Assembly: GCA_963709425.1 (NCBI GenBank)
Contig: CAVPWG010000001.1
Location: 496,001-560,000 of the forward strand
Reading direction: 5' to 3'
DNA length: 64,000 nt
Source: JAICJC01 sp963709425
Lineage (GTDB): Bacteria; Actinomycetota; Thermoleophilia; Gaiellales; JAICJC01
Under the pieces are notes generated by a model. The model made no database searches and was not told the origin of the DNA. It worked only from the letters and a program-made list of their open reading frames with translations. Below, piece by piece: positions 54,530 to 63,302 of this stretch. Each line of letters begins with the position of its first letter. Position 1 is the stretch's first letter. Position numbers and translations under genes: made by a program.

Positions 54530-56119
54530 TCACATTGCGTCAGGTGCTTCGACCCCGACGAGGTCGAGGGCACTGGCCATCACGAGGCCCGTCGCGCGGC
54601 ACAGCGCCAGCCGGCTGCGCTCGACGTCCGGGCGTTCGCCGAGCACCCGGCACTGCTTGTAGAACTGGTGGAAGGCCTTGGCGGTGTCCTGGGCATAGGC
54701 GGCGATCCGGTGCGGTCCGCGCCACGCCGCCGCCTCCGTCACGACCTCCGGGAACTCCGCGAGGTGCTTCACGAGCTCGACCTCAGCCGGCTCCGGCGTC
54801 CACCCCGGCGCGGGGCCGTCCTCGGTCTTCGGCGCGTTTCGGAGGATCGCCGCGGTGCGGGCGTGGGCGTACTGGCAGTAGTACACGGGGTTCTCGGCGT
54901 TCTGTGCCGCCCACACGCTGAGGTCGAGCTCGATCACCTGGTCGTGCGAGCGCTGGACGAGCGCGTAGCGGGCCGCGTCGACCCCGATCACGTCAAGCAG
55001 CTCGTCGAGCATGAGCACGGTCCCGCGCCGCTTGGACGCGCTGACCGCCCGGCCATCCTCGACGATCTTGACGAACTGGTACAGCTGGACGTCGATCCGG
55101 TCGGGCTCGTAGCCCAGCGCGATCGCCCCCGCCTTGAGCCGGCCGATGTACCCGTGGTGATCCGAGCCCAGGACGTAGACGGCAACGTCGTAGCCGCGCT
55201 CGAGCTTCGACACGATGTAGCCCAGGTCGCCGGCGATGTAGGTCGGCGTGCCGTCGGACCGCACCAGCACCCGATCCTTGTCGTCGCCCAGGTCCGACGA
55301 GCGCAGCCACACGGCGCCGTCCTTCTCGTAGGTGTGGCCGCGCGCGTGCACGGCCTCGATGGCCCGCTCCACCGCCCCCTCCTCGTAGAGGGAGCGCTCG
55401 AGGAAGAAGCGGTCGAAGCTCGCCCGGAACCGGACGAGGGTGCGCTGGATGTCGTCGATCATGGCGGCGGCCCCGCGCGCCCGCCACTCGTCGGCCGGCG
55501 CGTCCGGATCGAGCCCGAGCGCGTTCGCGACGTCCTCGACGTAGGCGCCCTGGTAACCGCCCTCCGGCGTATCCTCCCCGCGGGCCCGGGCGCGCAGCGA
55601 CGCCCCGAAGAGATCCATCTGGCGGCCGGCGTCGTTGAAGTAGTACTCGCGCTGCACCTCGTGCCCGGCGAACGCGAACAGCCGGGCCAGCGAGTCGCCG
55701 TAGGCGGCGTTTCGAGCCGTCGACGCCGTCATCGGCCCGGTCGGGTTCCCGCTCACGTACTCGACCTGGATCTTCTGCGGGTGGACGGCGCTGCCCGCGC
55801 CGTAGCGTGAGCCCTGCTCGAGCACGCGCTCGACGACGTGCCTGTACCACGCCGGCGTCGCGCGCAGGTTGACGAAGCCCGGTCCGGCGACCTCGGCCGA
55901 GGCGATGAACGGTGAGTCGATTCGCTCGGCGATCTGTTCGGCGATCTGCCGCGGCGCGGTCCGGAGCGGCTTTGCGAGCTGGAGCGCAGCGGCCGTGGCA
56001 TAGTCGCCGTGGGCCGGATCGGCGGGCCGCTCGAGCCGCGCGGGGATGCCGTCGCCGCCGACCTCGGCGATCGCAGCCTCGACCGGCTGGGCCAGCTCCT
56101 GCACGGCGCTAGGGGACAT
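54530..56119 (-). CDS. argS: Arginyl-tRNA synthetase with altered HIGH motif
   Basis: A 529-residue class I synthetase. The N-terminal Add-1 domain (PARLERPADPAHGDYATAAA), the catalytic region QVEYVSGNPTGPMTASTARN, YYFNDAGRQMDLFGAS, VLGSDHHGYIGRLKAGAIAL, the KMSKS-like SASKRRGTVLMLDEL and the C-terminal anticodon-binding domain (PVYYCQYAHARTAAIL) are all present. The HIGH signature, usually HVGH after NPTGP, reads TAST here, so both His residues are absent. Some ArgRS variants tolerate changes here, but losing both His is striking. It is the only copy in the window, and must be essential if no second argS exists. Confidence 0.9.
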   Translation of the reverse strand: MSPSAVQELAQPVEAAIAEVGGDGIPARLERPADPAHGDYATAAALQLAKPLRTAPRQIAEQIAERIDSPFIASAEVAGPGFVNLRATPAWYRHVVERVLEQGSRYGAGSAVHPQKIQVEYVSGNPTGPMTASTARNAAYGDSLARLFAFAGHEVQREYYFNDAGRQMDLFGASLRARARGEDTPEGGYQGAYVEDVANALGLDPDAPADEWRARGAAAMIDDIQRTLVRFRASFDRFFLERSLYEEGAVERAIEAVHARGHTYEKDGAVWLRSSDLGDDKDRVLVRSDGTPTYIAGDLGYIVSKLERGYDVAVYVLGSDHHGYIGRLKAGAIALGYEPDRIDVQLYQFVKIVEDGRAVSASKRRGTVLMLDELLDVIGVDAARYALVQRSHDQVIELDLSVWAAQNAENPVYYCQYAHARTAAILRNAPKTEDGPAPGWTPEPAEVELVKHLAEFPEVVTEAAAWRGPHRIAAYAQDTAKAFHQFYKQCRVLGERPDVERSRLALCRATGLVMASALDLVGVEAPDAM

Positions 56120-56151
56120 TGGCCGGATCCTAACGATGGTAGTGTGGCCGA

Positions 56152-56460
56152 ATGGACGCCGAGGACGAACCGCAGGAGCGTCGCCTCAACATTCACTTCT
56201 CACCGGAGGTGATGGCGGGCGTCTATGCCAACTTCGCCAACGTCAGCCACTCCGACTACGAGTTCACGATCACGTTCGCCCGGATCGACCATGAGGTCGA
56301 GGAGGAAGAGGTGCCGGGAGTCGTCGTGTCACGCGTGAACGTGTCGCCGCGCTTCATGAAGGAGCTGCTCGAGGCCATGGGCGACAACTACTCCAAGTGG
56401 CAGACCCGGGAGGGGATCAAGAACCTGCCCGAGTTCGACGGCGAACACGACGATCAGTAG
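56152..56460 (+). CDS. DUF3467 family protein
   Basis: A 102-residue protein: LNIHFSPEVMAGVYANFANV, SDYEFTITFARIDHEVEEEE, VVVSRVNVSPRFMKELLEAM. This is the DUF3467 pattern (conserved YxN and SPxHAK-like segment). The fold is known, the role is not. The gene is divergent from argS with 32 bp between starts and overlaps the end of the following convergent protease gene by 7 bp. Confidence 0.85.
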   Translation: MDAEDEPQERRLNIHFSPEVMAGVYANFANVSHSDYEFTITFARIDHEVEEEEVPGVVVSRVNVSPRFMKELLEAMGDNYSKWQTREGIKNLPEFDGEHDDQ

Positions 56461-57647
56461 GCGCGGGCGACCGCGATCCGGTCCATCACGGGCGGATGGT
56501 CGAAGAGCAGCGCCACGGCCCATCCGGGCGGGTCGGGGTTGGCGAGGTCGGCCAGCGCGAGCCGCTTCTGCAGCGCTCCCATGCCCGCGCCGTCGCCGGT
56601 GGCCCGCAGGGACACCCAGTCGGCCTCGGCCTCGTAGCGGCGCGAGATCCCGCTCTCGACGGGCGTGAGCAGCGCCGCCGCCACCAGCAGGCCGGCGACC
56701 ACGAGCGGCGCGGCGCGCGGGTCGCGCGCACCGTCGAGACCGCGGCGGCGGGCGGCGCGCTCGGCGATGGAGAGCACCGCCCAGAGGGCCGGCAGGCCCA
56801 GCACCCCGAACCACAGCACACCCTTCAGCGTGTGGCGGCGATCGATGTGGCCGAGCTCGTGCGCCAGGAGGGCGCGCGTCTGGTCGGACGGCGCGTGCCG
56901 AAGCACGGTGTCGTAGAGCACGAGCCGCTCGGTCGGCCCGACGCCGTCGACGAACGCGTTCTCCTCGGTCGTCCGCGAGGACGCGTCCGAGACGGAGACC
57001 GAGCCGGGGCGGGCCCCCACCTGACGCTCGACGCTTCGCAGGAGCGCCTTCACGGCGGGGTCTCGCAGCGGTCGCGTCGAGGCGAAGAGCGGGTCGATGA
57101 CGACCGGCTGGATCATCACGAACACCGCCACGGCGATCCAGGCCGAGATGCCCACCGCAAGCCAGGGCTTGCGCGCCCGCCTCCCGATCGCCAGGCAGAC
57201 GGTGTACGCCACGCCGACCCCGGCCGTCCACGCCGCCAGGCCGAGCGCAGCGTCCCGCGCCCACTCCGTGGCGGAGCGCAGGTCGAGACCGGCGTTCACC
57301 GCGCGGACGTGGCCGACGTATCCGAGCGGCAGCAGGACGGCCGCGGCGACCGCGGCCGCAACCGCGGCCGCGACACCGCCGGCGACGGCGGGCGGAAGGC
57401 CGCGGATCACGCACGTCCGCCCCCACCGGGCCCAGGCCAGCCCGGCGGCGGGGCCGAGCACGAGGGCTACCACGGCCAGCAGGTATTGCGGCTCGCGGTA
57501 GTCGGCCGCCCGCGCGATCTGGGCGGGCGTGAACGCGGCCCGCGCGGCGAGGTGAGGCACCCGGGGCGGCAGTTCGGCCTGCCAGAGCCATGCCGCCAGG
57601 CCGCCAAGGCCGGCGAGGAGCACCAGCCCCGGAACGCGCCGGATCAC
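56454..57647 (-). CDS. M48 family (Ste24/CAAX protease 1-like) membrane protease
   Basis: A 397-residue membrane protease. After four N-terminal membrane segments come TTEENAFVDGVGPTERLVLY, the zinc motif LLAHELGHIDRRHTLKG, two more helices, and the third-ligand region ISRRYEAEADWVSLRATGD with a final LLFDHPPVMDRIAVARAY. This matches Ste24-like M48A peptidases rather than HtpX, which the window encodes separately. Bacterial members cleave membrane proteins in quality control; CAAX prenyl processing is not expected. Confidence 0.88.
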   Translation of the reverse strand: MIRRVPGLVLLAGLGGLAAWLWQAELPPRVPHLAARAAFTPAQIARAADYREPQYLLAVVALVLGPAAGLAWARWGRTCVIRGLPPAVAGGVAAAVAAAVAAAVLLPLGYVGHVRAVNAGLDLRSATEWARDAALGLAAWTAGVGVAYTVCLAIGRRARKPWLAVGISAWIAVAVFVMIQPVVIDPLFASTRPLRDPAVKALLRSVERQVGARPGSVSVSDASSRTTEENAFVDGVGPTERLVLYDTVLRHAPSDQTRALLAHELGHIDRRHTLKGVLWFGVLGLPALWAVLSIAERAARRRGLDGARDPRAAPLVVAGLLVAAALLTPVESGISRRYEAEADWVSLRATGDGAGMGALQKRLALADLANPDPPGWAVALLFDHPPVMDRIAVARAY

Positions 57648-57699
57648 GCGCAGAGCTGCACGGCGGCGAGGCTCACAAGGGCAACCTTATAGTGCGCCG

Positions 57700-58428
57700 A
57701 TGCAGGTGGCGGTCATCTCCGACGTGCACGGAAACGTGCAGGCGCTGGAAGCGGTGCTCGAGGCGATCGACGCCGTCCAGGTGGACGAGATCTGGTGCCT
57801 CGGCGACGTGGTCGGCTACGGCGCCGATCCGGTGCGATGCATGGAGATCGTCGACGAGCGGGCGGCCGTCTGCCTGGCCGGGAACCACGACCTGGTCGTT
57901 GCCGGCGTGATCGACATCGACATGTTCGCCCACGACGCCCGTGACGCTGCGGAGTGGTCGCGGACAGTCCTCGCCGAGACGCAGATCGCCTCGCTCGCCG
58001 CCCGGATGCCCGGCGGCGCGCGCCAGGACGTGCAGATGTTCCACGGCAGCATCCGCGATCCGGTGTGGGAGTACGTCGTCGACCCGCGGACGGCCGCCCT
58101 GTGCCTCGAGCGGCAGCGCCGGCCGCTGTGCCTGGTCGGCCACAGCCACGTGCAGCTCCTGTGGGGGTACGAGGACGACGAGCTGGTCGGAGGCACCGTG
58201 GCCGCCGGCGCCACGCTGGCGTACGGCGAGGGGCCGTTCATCGTGAACCCCGGCTCGGTGGGCCAGCCCCGCGACGGCGACCCCAGGGCGGGCTACGTTG
58301 TCCTCGACACCGAGGCCGGCACGGCCACGTGGCTTCGGGCCGACTACGACATCCGCGCCGCGCAGGACGCGATCCGCGATGCGGGCCTTCCCCTGCGGCT
58401 TGCGGCGCGGCTCGCGGAGGGGCGCTGA
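57700..58428 (+). CDS. YfcE-like metallophosphoesterase
   Basis: A 242-residue cytoplasmic phosphoesterase. MQVAVISDVHGNVQALEAVL, WCLGDVVGYGADPVRC, CLAGNHDLVV, MFHGSIRDPVWEY, CLVGHSHVQL and IVNPGSVGQPRDGDPRAGYV are the conserved blocks of this family; metal residues are complete. These enzymes often hydrolyse cyclic phosphodiesters or diadenosine tetraphosphate. It starts 53 bp from the divergent protease and is followed closely by a GNAT gene. Confidence 0.9.
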   Translation: MQVAVISDVHGNVQALEAVLEAIDAVQVDEIWCLGDVVGYGADPVRCMEIVDERAAVCLAGNHDLVVAGVIDIDMFAHDARDAAEWSRTVLAETQIASLAARMPGGARQDVQMFHGSIRDPVWEYVVDPRTAALCLERQRRPLCLVGHSHVQLLWGYEDDELVGGTVAAGATLAYGEGPFIVNPGSVGQPRDGDPRAGYVVLDTEAGTATWLRADYDIRAAQDAIRDAGLPLRLAARLAEGR

Positions 58429-58481
58429 CCGACCCGTCCGCAGAGCTGGTCGGGCGGATCCGCCACGCGGCCTCGGCGTTC

Positions 58482-59234
58482 ATGATCGCGTGGGTGGAGG
58501 GGCTGCGCGATCTCCCCGGCAACCCCGCGGGTGTCACGGTCGAGCGGTTCGGCGCGACCGTCGCGCTGGCGTGCGAGACCCTGCCCGATCTCGACTTCGT
58601 CAACACCGTGCACGGCCTCGACCCGAGCGAGGCGGGCCGGGTGGACGAGGTGACGGTGTTCTACCGCCGCCTCGGGCTCCGCGGCTGGGCAGAGGTCGCT
58701 CCCGTTCCGGGAGCCGAAACGACGATGGAGGGGCTCACGTCGGCGGGTTGGGCGCAGACCGCGTTCTGGTGCTCGTTCCACGGCGCCCCGCAGGCGCTGC
58801 CGATGCCGGCCGGCGTCGATGTTGGCGAGGCGACCGCGGCCGAGATGCCCGAGTTCGCCCGCGTCCACCTCGACGGCCACGAGGTGCCCGACGACGATCG
58901 CGCGGCGGCCGAAGCGGCCGTGCAGCGCTGGTACGGCCGGCCGGGCTGGCGCATGTACCTGGCGCGCGTCGACGGCGTCGCCGCCGCCTCCGCTGCACTC
59001 ACGGTCGACGGGGGGCTGGGCTACCTGGCGAACGCGGCGACCGTGCCCGCCATGCGGCGGCGCGGATGCCAGGCGGCGCTCCTCGGACGGCGGATCGCCG
59101 ATGCGGCGGCAGCGGGCTGCGACACGGTCGCGTCGCTGGCGGAGTTCGGCTCGGCCAGCCAGCGCAACCTCGAGCGGGCCGGACTCCGGGTGGCGTTCAC
59201 ACAGGCCGTATGGCGGATGCGCCAGCGACCGTGA
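58482..59234 (+). CDS. GNAT family N-acetyltransferase
   Basis: A protein of about 250 residues with a full N-terminal domain (FGATVALACETLPDLDFVNT) and a C-terminal GNAT domain whose motif A reads LANAATVPAMRRRGCQAALL (the RxxGxG/A loop for acetyl-CoA) followed by LRVAFTQAVWRM. ATG 58482 is the first canonical start, but coding similarity begins upstream at about 58425 where a CTG would overlap the preceding stop; the true N-terminus may be about 19 residues longer. Its 3' end overlaps the ECF sigma gene by 38 bp in convergent orientation. Confidence 0.82.
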   Translation: MIAWVEGLRDLPGNPAGVTVERFGATVALACETLPDLDFVNTVHGLDPSEAGRVDEVTVFYRRLGLRGWAEVAPVPGAETTMEGLTSAGWAQTAFWCSFHGAPQALPMPAGVDVGEATAAEMPEFARVHLDGHEVPDDDRAAAEAAVQRWYGRPGWRMYLARVDGVAAASAALTVDGGLGYLANAATVPAMRRRGCQAALLGRRIADAAAAGCDTVASLAEFGSASQRNLERAGLRVAFTQAVWRMRQRP

Positions 59235-59856
59235 CGTCCGGAGCGGCGGGCGCTCGATGCCCGAAGTCGTACCCCTCGCGCAGAAGCTCGGCGACCACGG
59301 ACTCGCGCGCCTTGTAGATGCGCCACTTGACCGTCGCGAGCGTCGTGTCGAGCGCCTCGGCGATCTCGGCGTAGCTCAGGCCCACGAGGTCGCGCAGGAG
59401 GAGCGCCATCTTGAGGTCGACGGAGAGGCCGCCGATCGCCTGCCACACGGCGTCCATGCCGTCGTCGGCATCAGGCGGCGCGACGGCGAGGTGAAGCTGC
59501 GGCGCCGCCTCGAGCTCGAGCGCCGGGCGGCCGCGCCGCTCGCGCGCGCGCAGTTCGTCGACGACGCGGTGCTTCGCCACCTGGAAGAGCCACGTGGTGA
59601 ACTGGCAGCGCCCGTCGAACCCGGGCAGTGCCTGGTAGACCCGCATGAACACTTCCTGGCAGATGTCCTCGGCGAGCGCCCGGTCGCCGGAGAGCACCCG
59701 CGTCACGTAGTTGAAGACCGGCCCGTTGTACTGCCGCACGATGATCGCGAACGCGCGCTCGTCGCCTCGGCGTGCGAGTCGCAGGACATCGGGATCTGGC
59801 TGCGGAAGGGCCAATGTGTTCGTGCCGGTGCGGAAAACCGGCGAGAGTATAGACAC
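59197..59856 (-). CDS. ECF-type RNA polymerase sigma factor
   Basis: A sigma-70 ECF protein of about 204-219 residues. Region 2 reads DRALAEDICQEVFMRVYQAL and FTTWLFQVAKHRVVDELR; region 4 reads LVGLSYAEIAEALDTTLATV. No anti-sigma gene follows. The GTG at 59856 overlaps TATACT (59851-59846 on the minus strand), so TTG 59811 just after it may be the real start. It lies 55 bp after gpmI on the same strand, at the end of the glycolytic operon. Confidence 0.9.
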   Translation of the reverse strand: MSILSPVFRTGTNTLALPQPDPDVLRLARRGDERAFAIIVRQYNGPVFNYVTRVLSGDRALAEDICQEVFMRVYQALPGFDGRCQFTTWLFQVAKHRVVDELRARERRGRPALELEAAPQLHLAVAPPDADDGMDAVWQAIGGLSVDLKMALLLRDLVGLSYAEIAEALDTTLATVKWRIYKARESVVAELLREGYDFGHRAPAAPDVTVAGASAIRPV

Positions 59857-59911
59857 CCGGCCATACGGATGCCGGGGGCTGGGCCGCTGCGGATCCTGGA
59901 TGCGCGATTTC

Positions 59912-61411
59912 TCAGGGAGCAGGCACGACCAACGACGCTCCGCTCATGGCCTCCGGCGCCGGGACGCCCAGCAGTTCGAGCGTGGTCGGAGCGATGTCCG
60001 CCAGACGGCCGCCGTCGCGGAGCCGGACGCCGTGGTCGGTCACGATCAACGGCACGGGGTTCGTGGTGTGAGCGGTGTGCGGCGATCCGTCCGTGTTCAG
60101 CATCGTCTCCGCGTTCCCGTGGTCGGCGGTCACGAGGCAGACGCCGGCGCGCGCCGCGACAGCCTCGACGACCCGGGCCAGGCACCGATCGACAGTCTCC
60201 ACCGCCTCGATCGCGGCGGGGATGACGCCCGTGTGGCCGACCATGTCGGGGTTCGCGAAGTTGACGAGGCAGAACCCGTAACGGTCGTCCGCGAGGCCGG
60301 CGACCACGTGGTCGGCGACCCCCTCGGCGCTCATGCTCGGCCTCAGGTCGTAGGTGGCGACGTCCCGGGGCGAGTCGACCAGCTCCCATTCCTCGTCGTC
60401 GCAGCGGGTCTCGGACCCGCCGTCGAAGAAGTAGGTGACGTGGGCGTACTTCTCGGTCTCGGCGACGTGGAGCTGGGCAATGTCGTGGGAGGCGAGCACC
60501 TGCGCGAGGACGTCGGCCAGATCCTCACCCGGGAAGGCGACCGGCGCGGCGACGTCGTCGGCGTACTCGGTCATCTGGACATAGTGCGGAAGCGGCGGGT
60601 CGGCGCCCCGGTCGAAGCCGTCGAAGTCGGTCTGGGTGAGCGCCCACGAAAGCTCGCGCGCACGGTCCGGCCGGAAGTTGAAGAAGACCGCCGCGTCTCC
60701 CGACCGGATCCGGCCGCGCGTGGGATCGCCGATCACAACCGGCTCGATGAACTCGTCGGTCACGCCGGCGGCGTAGCTCGCCTTGACCGCCTCGACCGCG
60801 TCGTCGGCCCGCGCGCCGACGCCGTGCACGATCGCGTCGTAGGCGCGCTTCGCCCGTTCCCAGTGGCGGTCGCGGTCCATCGCGTAATACCGGCCCGCCA
60901 CCGTCGCCACGCCCGGAACCCCGGCGAGGTAGCGCTCCGCGCCGTGCGGCGAGGTATCGCGCCCGTCGGTGAAGGCGTGCACGTGCACGTGCTCGACCCC
61001 CTCTCGGCGGGCCAGCTCGATCAGCGCCTTCAGATGGCGGAGGTGGCTGTGGACGCCGCCGTCGGAGACGAGGCCGAGCAGGTGAAGCGCCGACCCGCGC
61101 GCCTGCCGGCACGCGTCCACGAGCGGCCCGTTCTGGAAGAAGGCGCCCGATTCGATGTCGTCGTCGATCCGGACCAGATCCTGGCGTACGACCCGCCCCG
61201 CCCCCAGGTTCGTGTGCCCGACCTCGGAGTTCCCCATCTGCCCGTCGGGCAGGCCGACCGCCAGGCCCGAGGCGTCGAGCCGGGTGTGCGGGTAGTCGGC
61301 CCAGAGGCCGTCGAATGTCGGCGTGTCGGCCAGGTCGACGGCGTTCCCCGGCCCCGGGGCGGTGAGGCCCCAGCCGTCCAGCACGACAAGGCAGACCAGC
61401 GGCGCGCTCAC
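59912..61411 (-). CDS. gpmI: Cofactor-independent phosphoglycerate mutase
   Basis: A 499-residue binuclear-metal enzyme interconverting 3- and 2-phosphoglycerate. The metal/Ser centre is LVVLDGWGLT, QMGNSEVGHTNLGAGR (catalytic Ser), VHVHAFTDGRDTSPHG, FFNFRPDRARELSWAL and LVTADHGNAETML; all are intact. It overlaps tpiA by GTGA. Its product, 2-phosphoglycerate, is the substrate of the 2-phosphoglycerate kinase encoded at 29.4 kb. Confidence 0.95.
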   Translation of the reverse strand: MSAPLVCLVVLDGWGLTAPGPGNAVDLADTPTFDGLWADYPHTRLDASGLAVGLPDGQMGNSEVGHTNLGAGRVVRQDLVRIDDDIESGAFFQNGPLVDACRQARGSALHLLGLVSDGGVHSHLRHLKALIELARREGVEHVHVHAFTDGRDTSPHGAERYLAGVPGVATVAGRYYAMDRDRHWERAKRAYDAIVHGVGARADDAVEAVKASYAAGVTDEFIEPVVIGDPTRGRIRSGDAAVFFNFRPDRARELSWALTQTDFDGFDRGADPPLPHYVQMTEYADDVAAPVAFPGEDLADVLAQVLASHDIAQLHVAETEKYAHVTYFFDGGSETRCDDEEWELVDSPRDVATYDLRPSMSAEGVADHVVAGLADDRYGFCLVNFANPDMVGHTGVIPAAIEAVETVDRCLARVVEAVAARAGVCLVTADHGNAETMLNTDGSPHTAHTTNPVPLIVTDHGVRLRDGGRLADIAPTTLELLGVPAPEAMSGASLVVPAP

Positions 61412-62163
61412 GACGCGGCCGCGGCGAGGATCGCCGCGAAGTCCTCCACCGCAAGGCTGGCGCCTCCGATCAGCCCGCCGTCGATGTCATGCTCCGAGAG
61501 GAGGTCGGCGGCGTTCTCGGGCTTCATCGAGCCGCCGTACTGGATCCGCACCGCCTCGGCCACGTCGTCGCCGTGCATCTCGGCCACGATGGCGCGGATC
61601 CCGGCGTGGGCCTCCTGCGCCAGCGCCGGCGTCGCCGTGCGGCCGGTGCCGATCGCCCAGACCGGCTCGTACGCGATCGTCGTCTCGGCCACCCGCTCGC
61701 CGCCGATGCCGCGGAGCGCGCCTTCGACCTGGCGGCGCAGCACCCGCTCGGTCTCCCCCGCCTCGCGCTCGGCCTCTGTCTCGCCGACCGCCACGATCGC
61801 CCACAGACCGGCATCGTGCGCGGCCGCGAGCTTGGCCTTCACGCCCTCGTCGGTCTCGCCGAAGAGCTGCCGGCGCTCGGAGTGGCCGAGGAGCACACCG
61901 TCGGCACCGGTGTCGAGGATCATCTCGGCCGACACCTCGCCCGTGAACGCACCGCCCGCCGCCTGGTGCATGTTCTGGGCGTAGACGGCGATCCGAAGGC
62001 CGGATGCGGCACCCGCCGCCTCAGCCAGTGCCGTATACGGCGGGCACACCGCGACATCAACGCCGGCCGGTATGTACGCCGCCAGGCGCGCCACGAAGTC
62101 GGCCGCCTCGGATGCGGTCTTGTGCATCTTCCAGTTCCCCGCAACGAACGGACGTCTGCTCAT
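61408..62163 (-). CDS. tpiA: Triosephosphate isomerase
   Basis: A 251-residue TIM barrel. GNWKMHKTASEAADFVA (catalytic Lys), GVLLGHSERRQLFGETDE (His), TIAYEPVWAIGTGRTATPA (Glu) and loop-7 GGSMKPENAADLLSEHDIDG are all present. ATG 62163 overlaps the pgk stop (ATGA) and its own stop overlaps gpmI. Length is standard. Confidence 0.97.
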   Translation of the reverse strand: MSRRPFVAGNWKMHKTASEAADFVARLAAYIPAGVDVAVCPPYTALAEAAGAASGLRIAVYAQNMHQAAGGAFTGEVSAEMILDTGADGVLLGHSERRQLFGETDEGVKAKLAAAHDAGLWAIVAVGETEAEREAGETERVLRRQVEGALRGIGGERVAETTIAYEPVWAIGTGRTATPALAQEAHAGIRAIVAEMHGDDVAEAVRIQYGGSMKPENAADLLSEHDIDGGLIGGASLAVEDFAAILAAAAS

Positions 62164-63302
62164 GCCGCGGCCTCCTCGAGCGCCTCAACCCCCGGAAGCG
62201 TGCGCCCCTCGACGAGCTCGAGCGCCGCACCGCCCCCGGTCGAGACGTGGGTGATGCTGTCGGCGACCCCAGCCTGGTTCACGGCCGCGACCGAGTCGCC
62301 GCCGCCGACGACCGACACGGCATCCGACGCCGCCACGGCATGCGCGACGGCGAGCGTCCCGGCCGCGAACGGGGCCAGCTCGAACACCCCCATCGGGCCG
62401 TTCCAGAAGATCGTGCGGGCGGCTTCCAGCCGGTGCGCGTAGGCCGCCGACATCTCCGGGCCGATGTCGAGGCCTATCCAGCCGTCGGGGATCGCGTCGG
62501 CCGCGACGACACGGGTCGGCGCATCGGCCTCGACCCGCTCGGCGATCACGACATCACCGGGCAGCACGAGCTCGCAGCCGCGCTCGCCGGCGTCGGCCAT
62601 CGCCCGCCGGGCGACCTCCTGGCCCTCGGCGCCCTCGTGCTTGGAGGCCCCGACGGCGATGCCGCGCGCCGCGAGGAACGTGAAGGCCATGGCGCCGCCG
62701 ACCAGCACAGCATCGGCGAGGCCGGTGAAGCGGTTGATGACGCCGATCTTGTCGGCCACCTTCGCCCCGCCGATCACCACGACGAAGGGATGCTCGGGGC
62801 TCTCGAGGATGCGGGCGAAGGCCTCGAGCTCGGCCGCCAGGAGCAGCCCGGCCGCGCTCGGCAGGATGCGCGCCACGCCCACCGTCGATGCGTGTGCGCG
62901 GTGCACGGTGCCGAACGCGTCGCTGACGAAGAGGTCCGCGAATGACGCGAGCTCGGCGGCGAGCGCCGGATCGTTCTGCTCCTCGCGCGGGTCGAAGCGC
63001 AGATTCTCGAGCAGGCGCACCGGCCCCACCTCACCGTCGAAGGCGACGGGCTCGCCGAGGAGCTCGGACAGGCGCCCGGCGACGGGCCGAAGCGACAGCT
63101 CCGGCCGGGGCTCGCCCTTCGGCCGGCCGAGATGCGAGCACACGATCACGTCCGCGCCGTGCTCGCGCAGGTAGCGAATCGTGGGGAGCGACGCCCGGAT
63201 GCGCGTGTCGTCGGTGATCCGCCCCCCATCGAGCGGGACGTTCAGGTCCGCGCGCACCAGCACCCGCCTGCCCTCGACGGGCAGGTCGCGCACCGTCCTC
63301 AC
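62160..63302 (-). CDS. pgk: Phosphoglycerate kinase
   Basis: A 380-residue kinase, slightly shorter than the usual 395. VLVRADLNVPLDGGRITDDT, VIVCSHLGRPKGEPRPELSL, VVVIGGAKVADKIGVINRF and the nucleotide loop IFWNGPMGVFELAPF with VVGGGDSVAAVNQ are intact. GTG 63302 is fixed by the GTGA overlap with gap. It supplies 3-phosphoglycerate to gpmI in the same operon. Confidence 0.97.
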   Translation of the reverse strand: MRTVRDLPVEGRRVLVRADLNVPLDGGRITDDTRIRASLPTIRYLREHGADVIVCSHLGRPKGEPRPELSLRPVAGRLSELLGEPVAFDGEVGPVRLLENLRFDPREEQNDPALAAELASFADLFVSDAFGTVHRAHASTVGVARILPSAAGLLLAAELEAFARILESPEHPFVVVIGGAKVADKIGVINRFTGLADAVLVGGAMAFTFLAARGIAVGASKHEGAEGQEVARRAMADAGERGCELVLPGDVVIAERVEADAPTRVVAADAIPDGWIGLDIGPEMSAAYAHRLEAARTIFWNGPMGVFELAPFAAGTLAVAHAVAASDAVSVVGGGDSVAAVNQAGVADSITHVSTGGGAALELVEGRTLPGVEALEEAAA

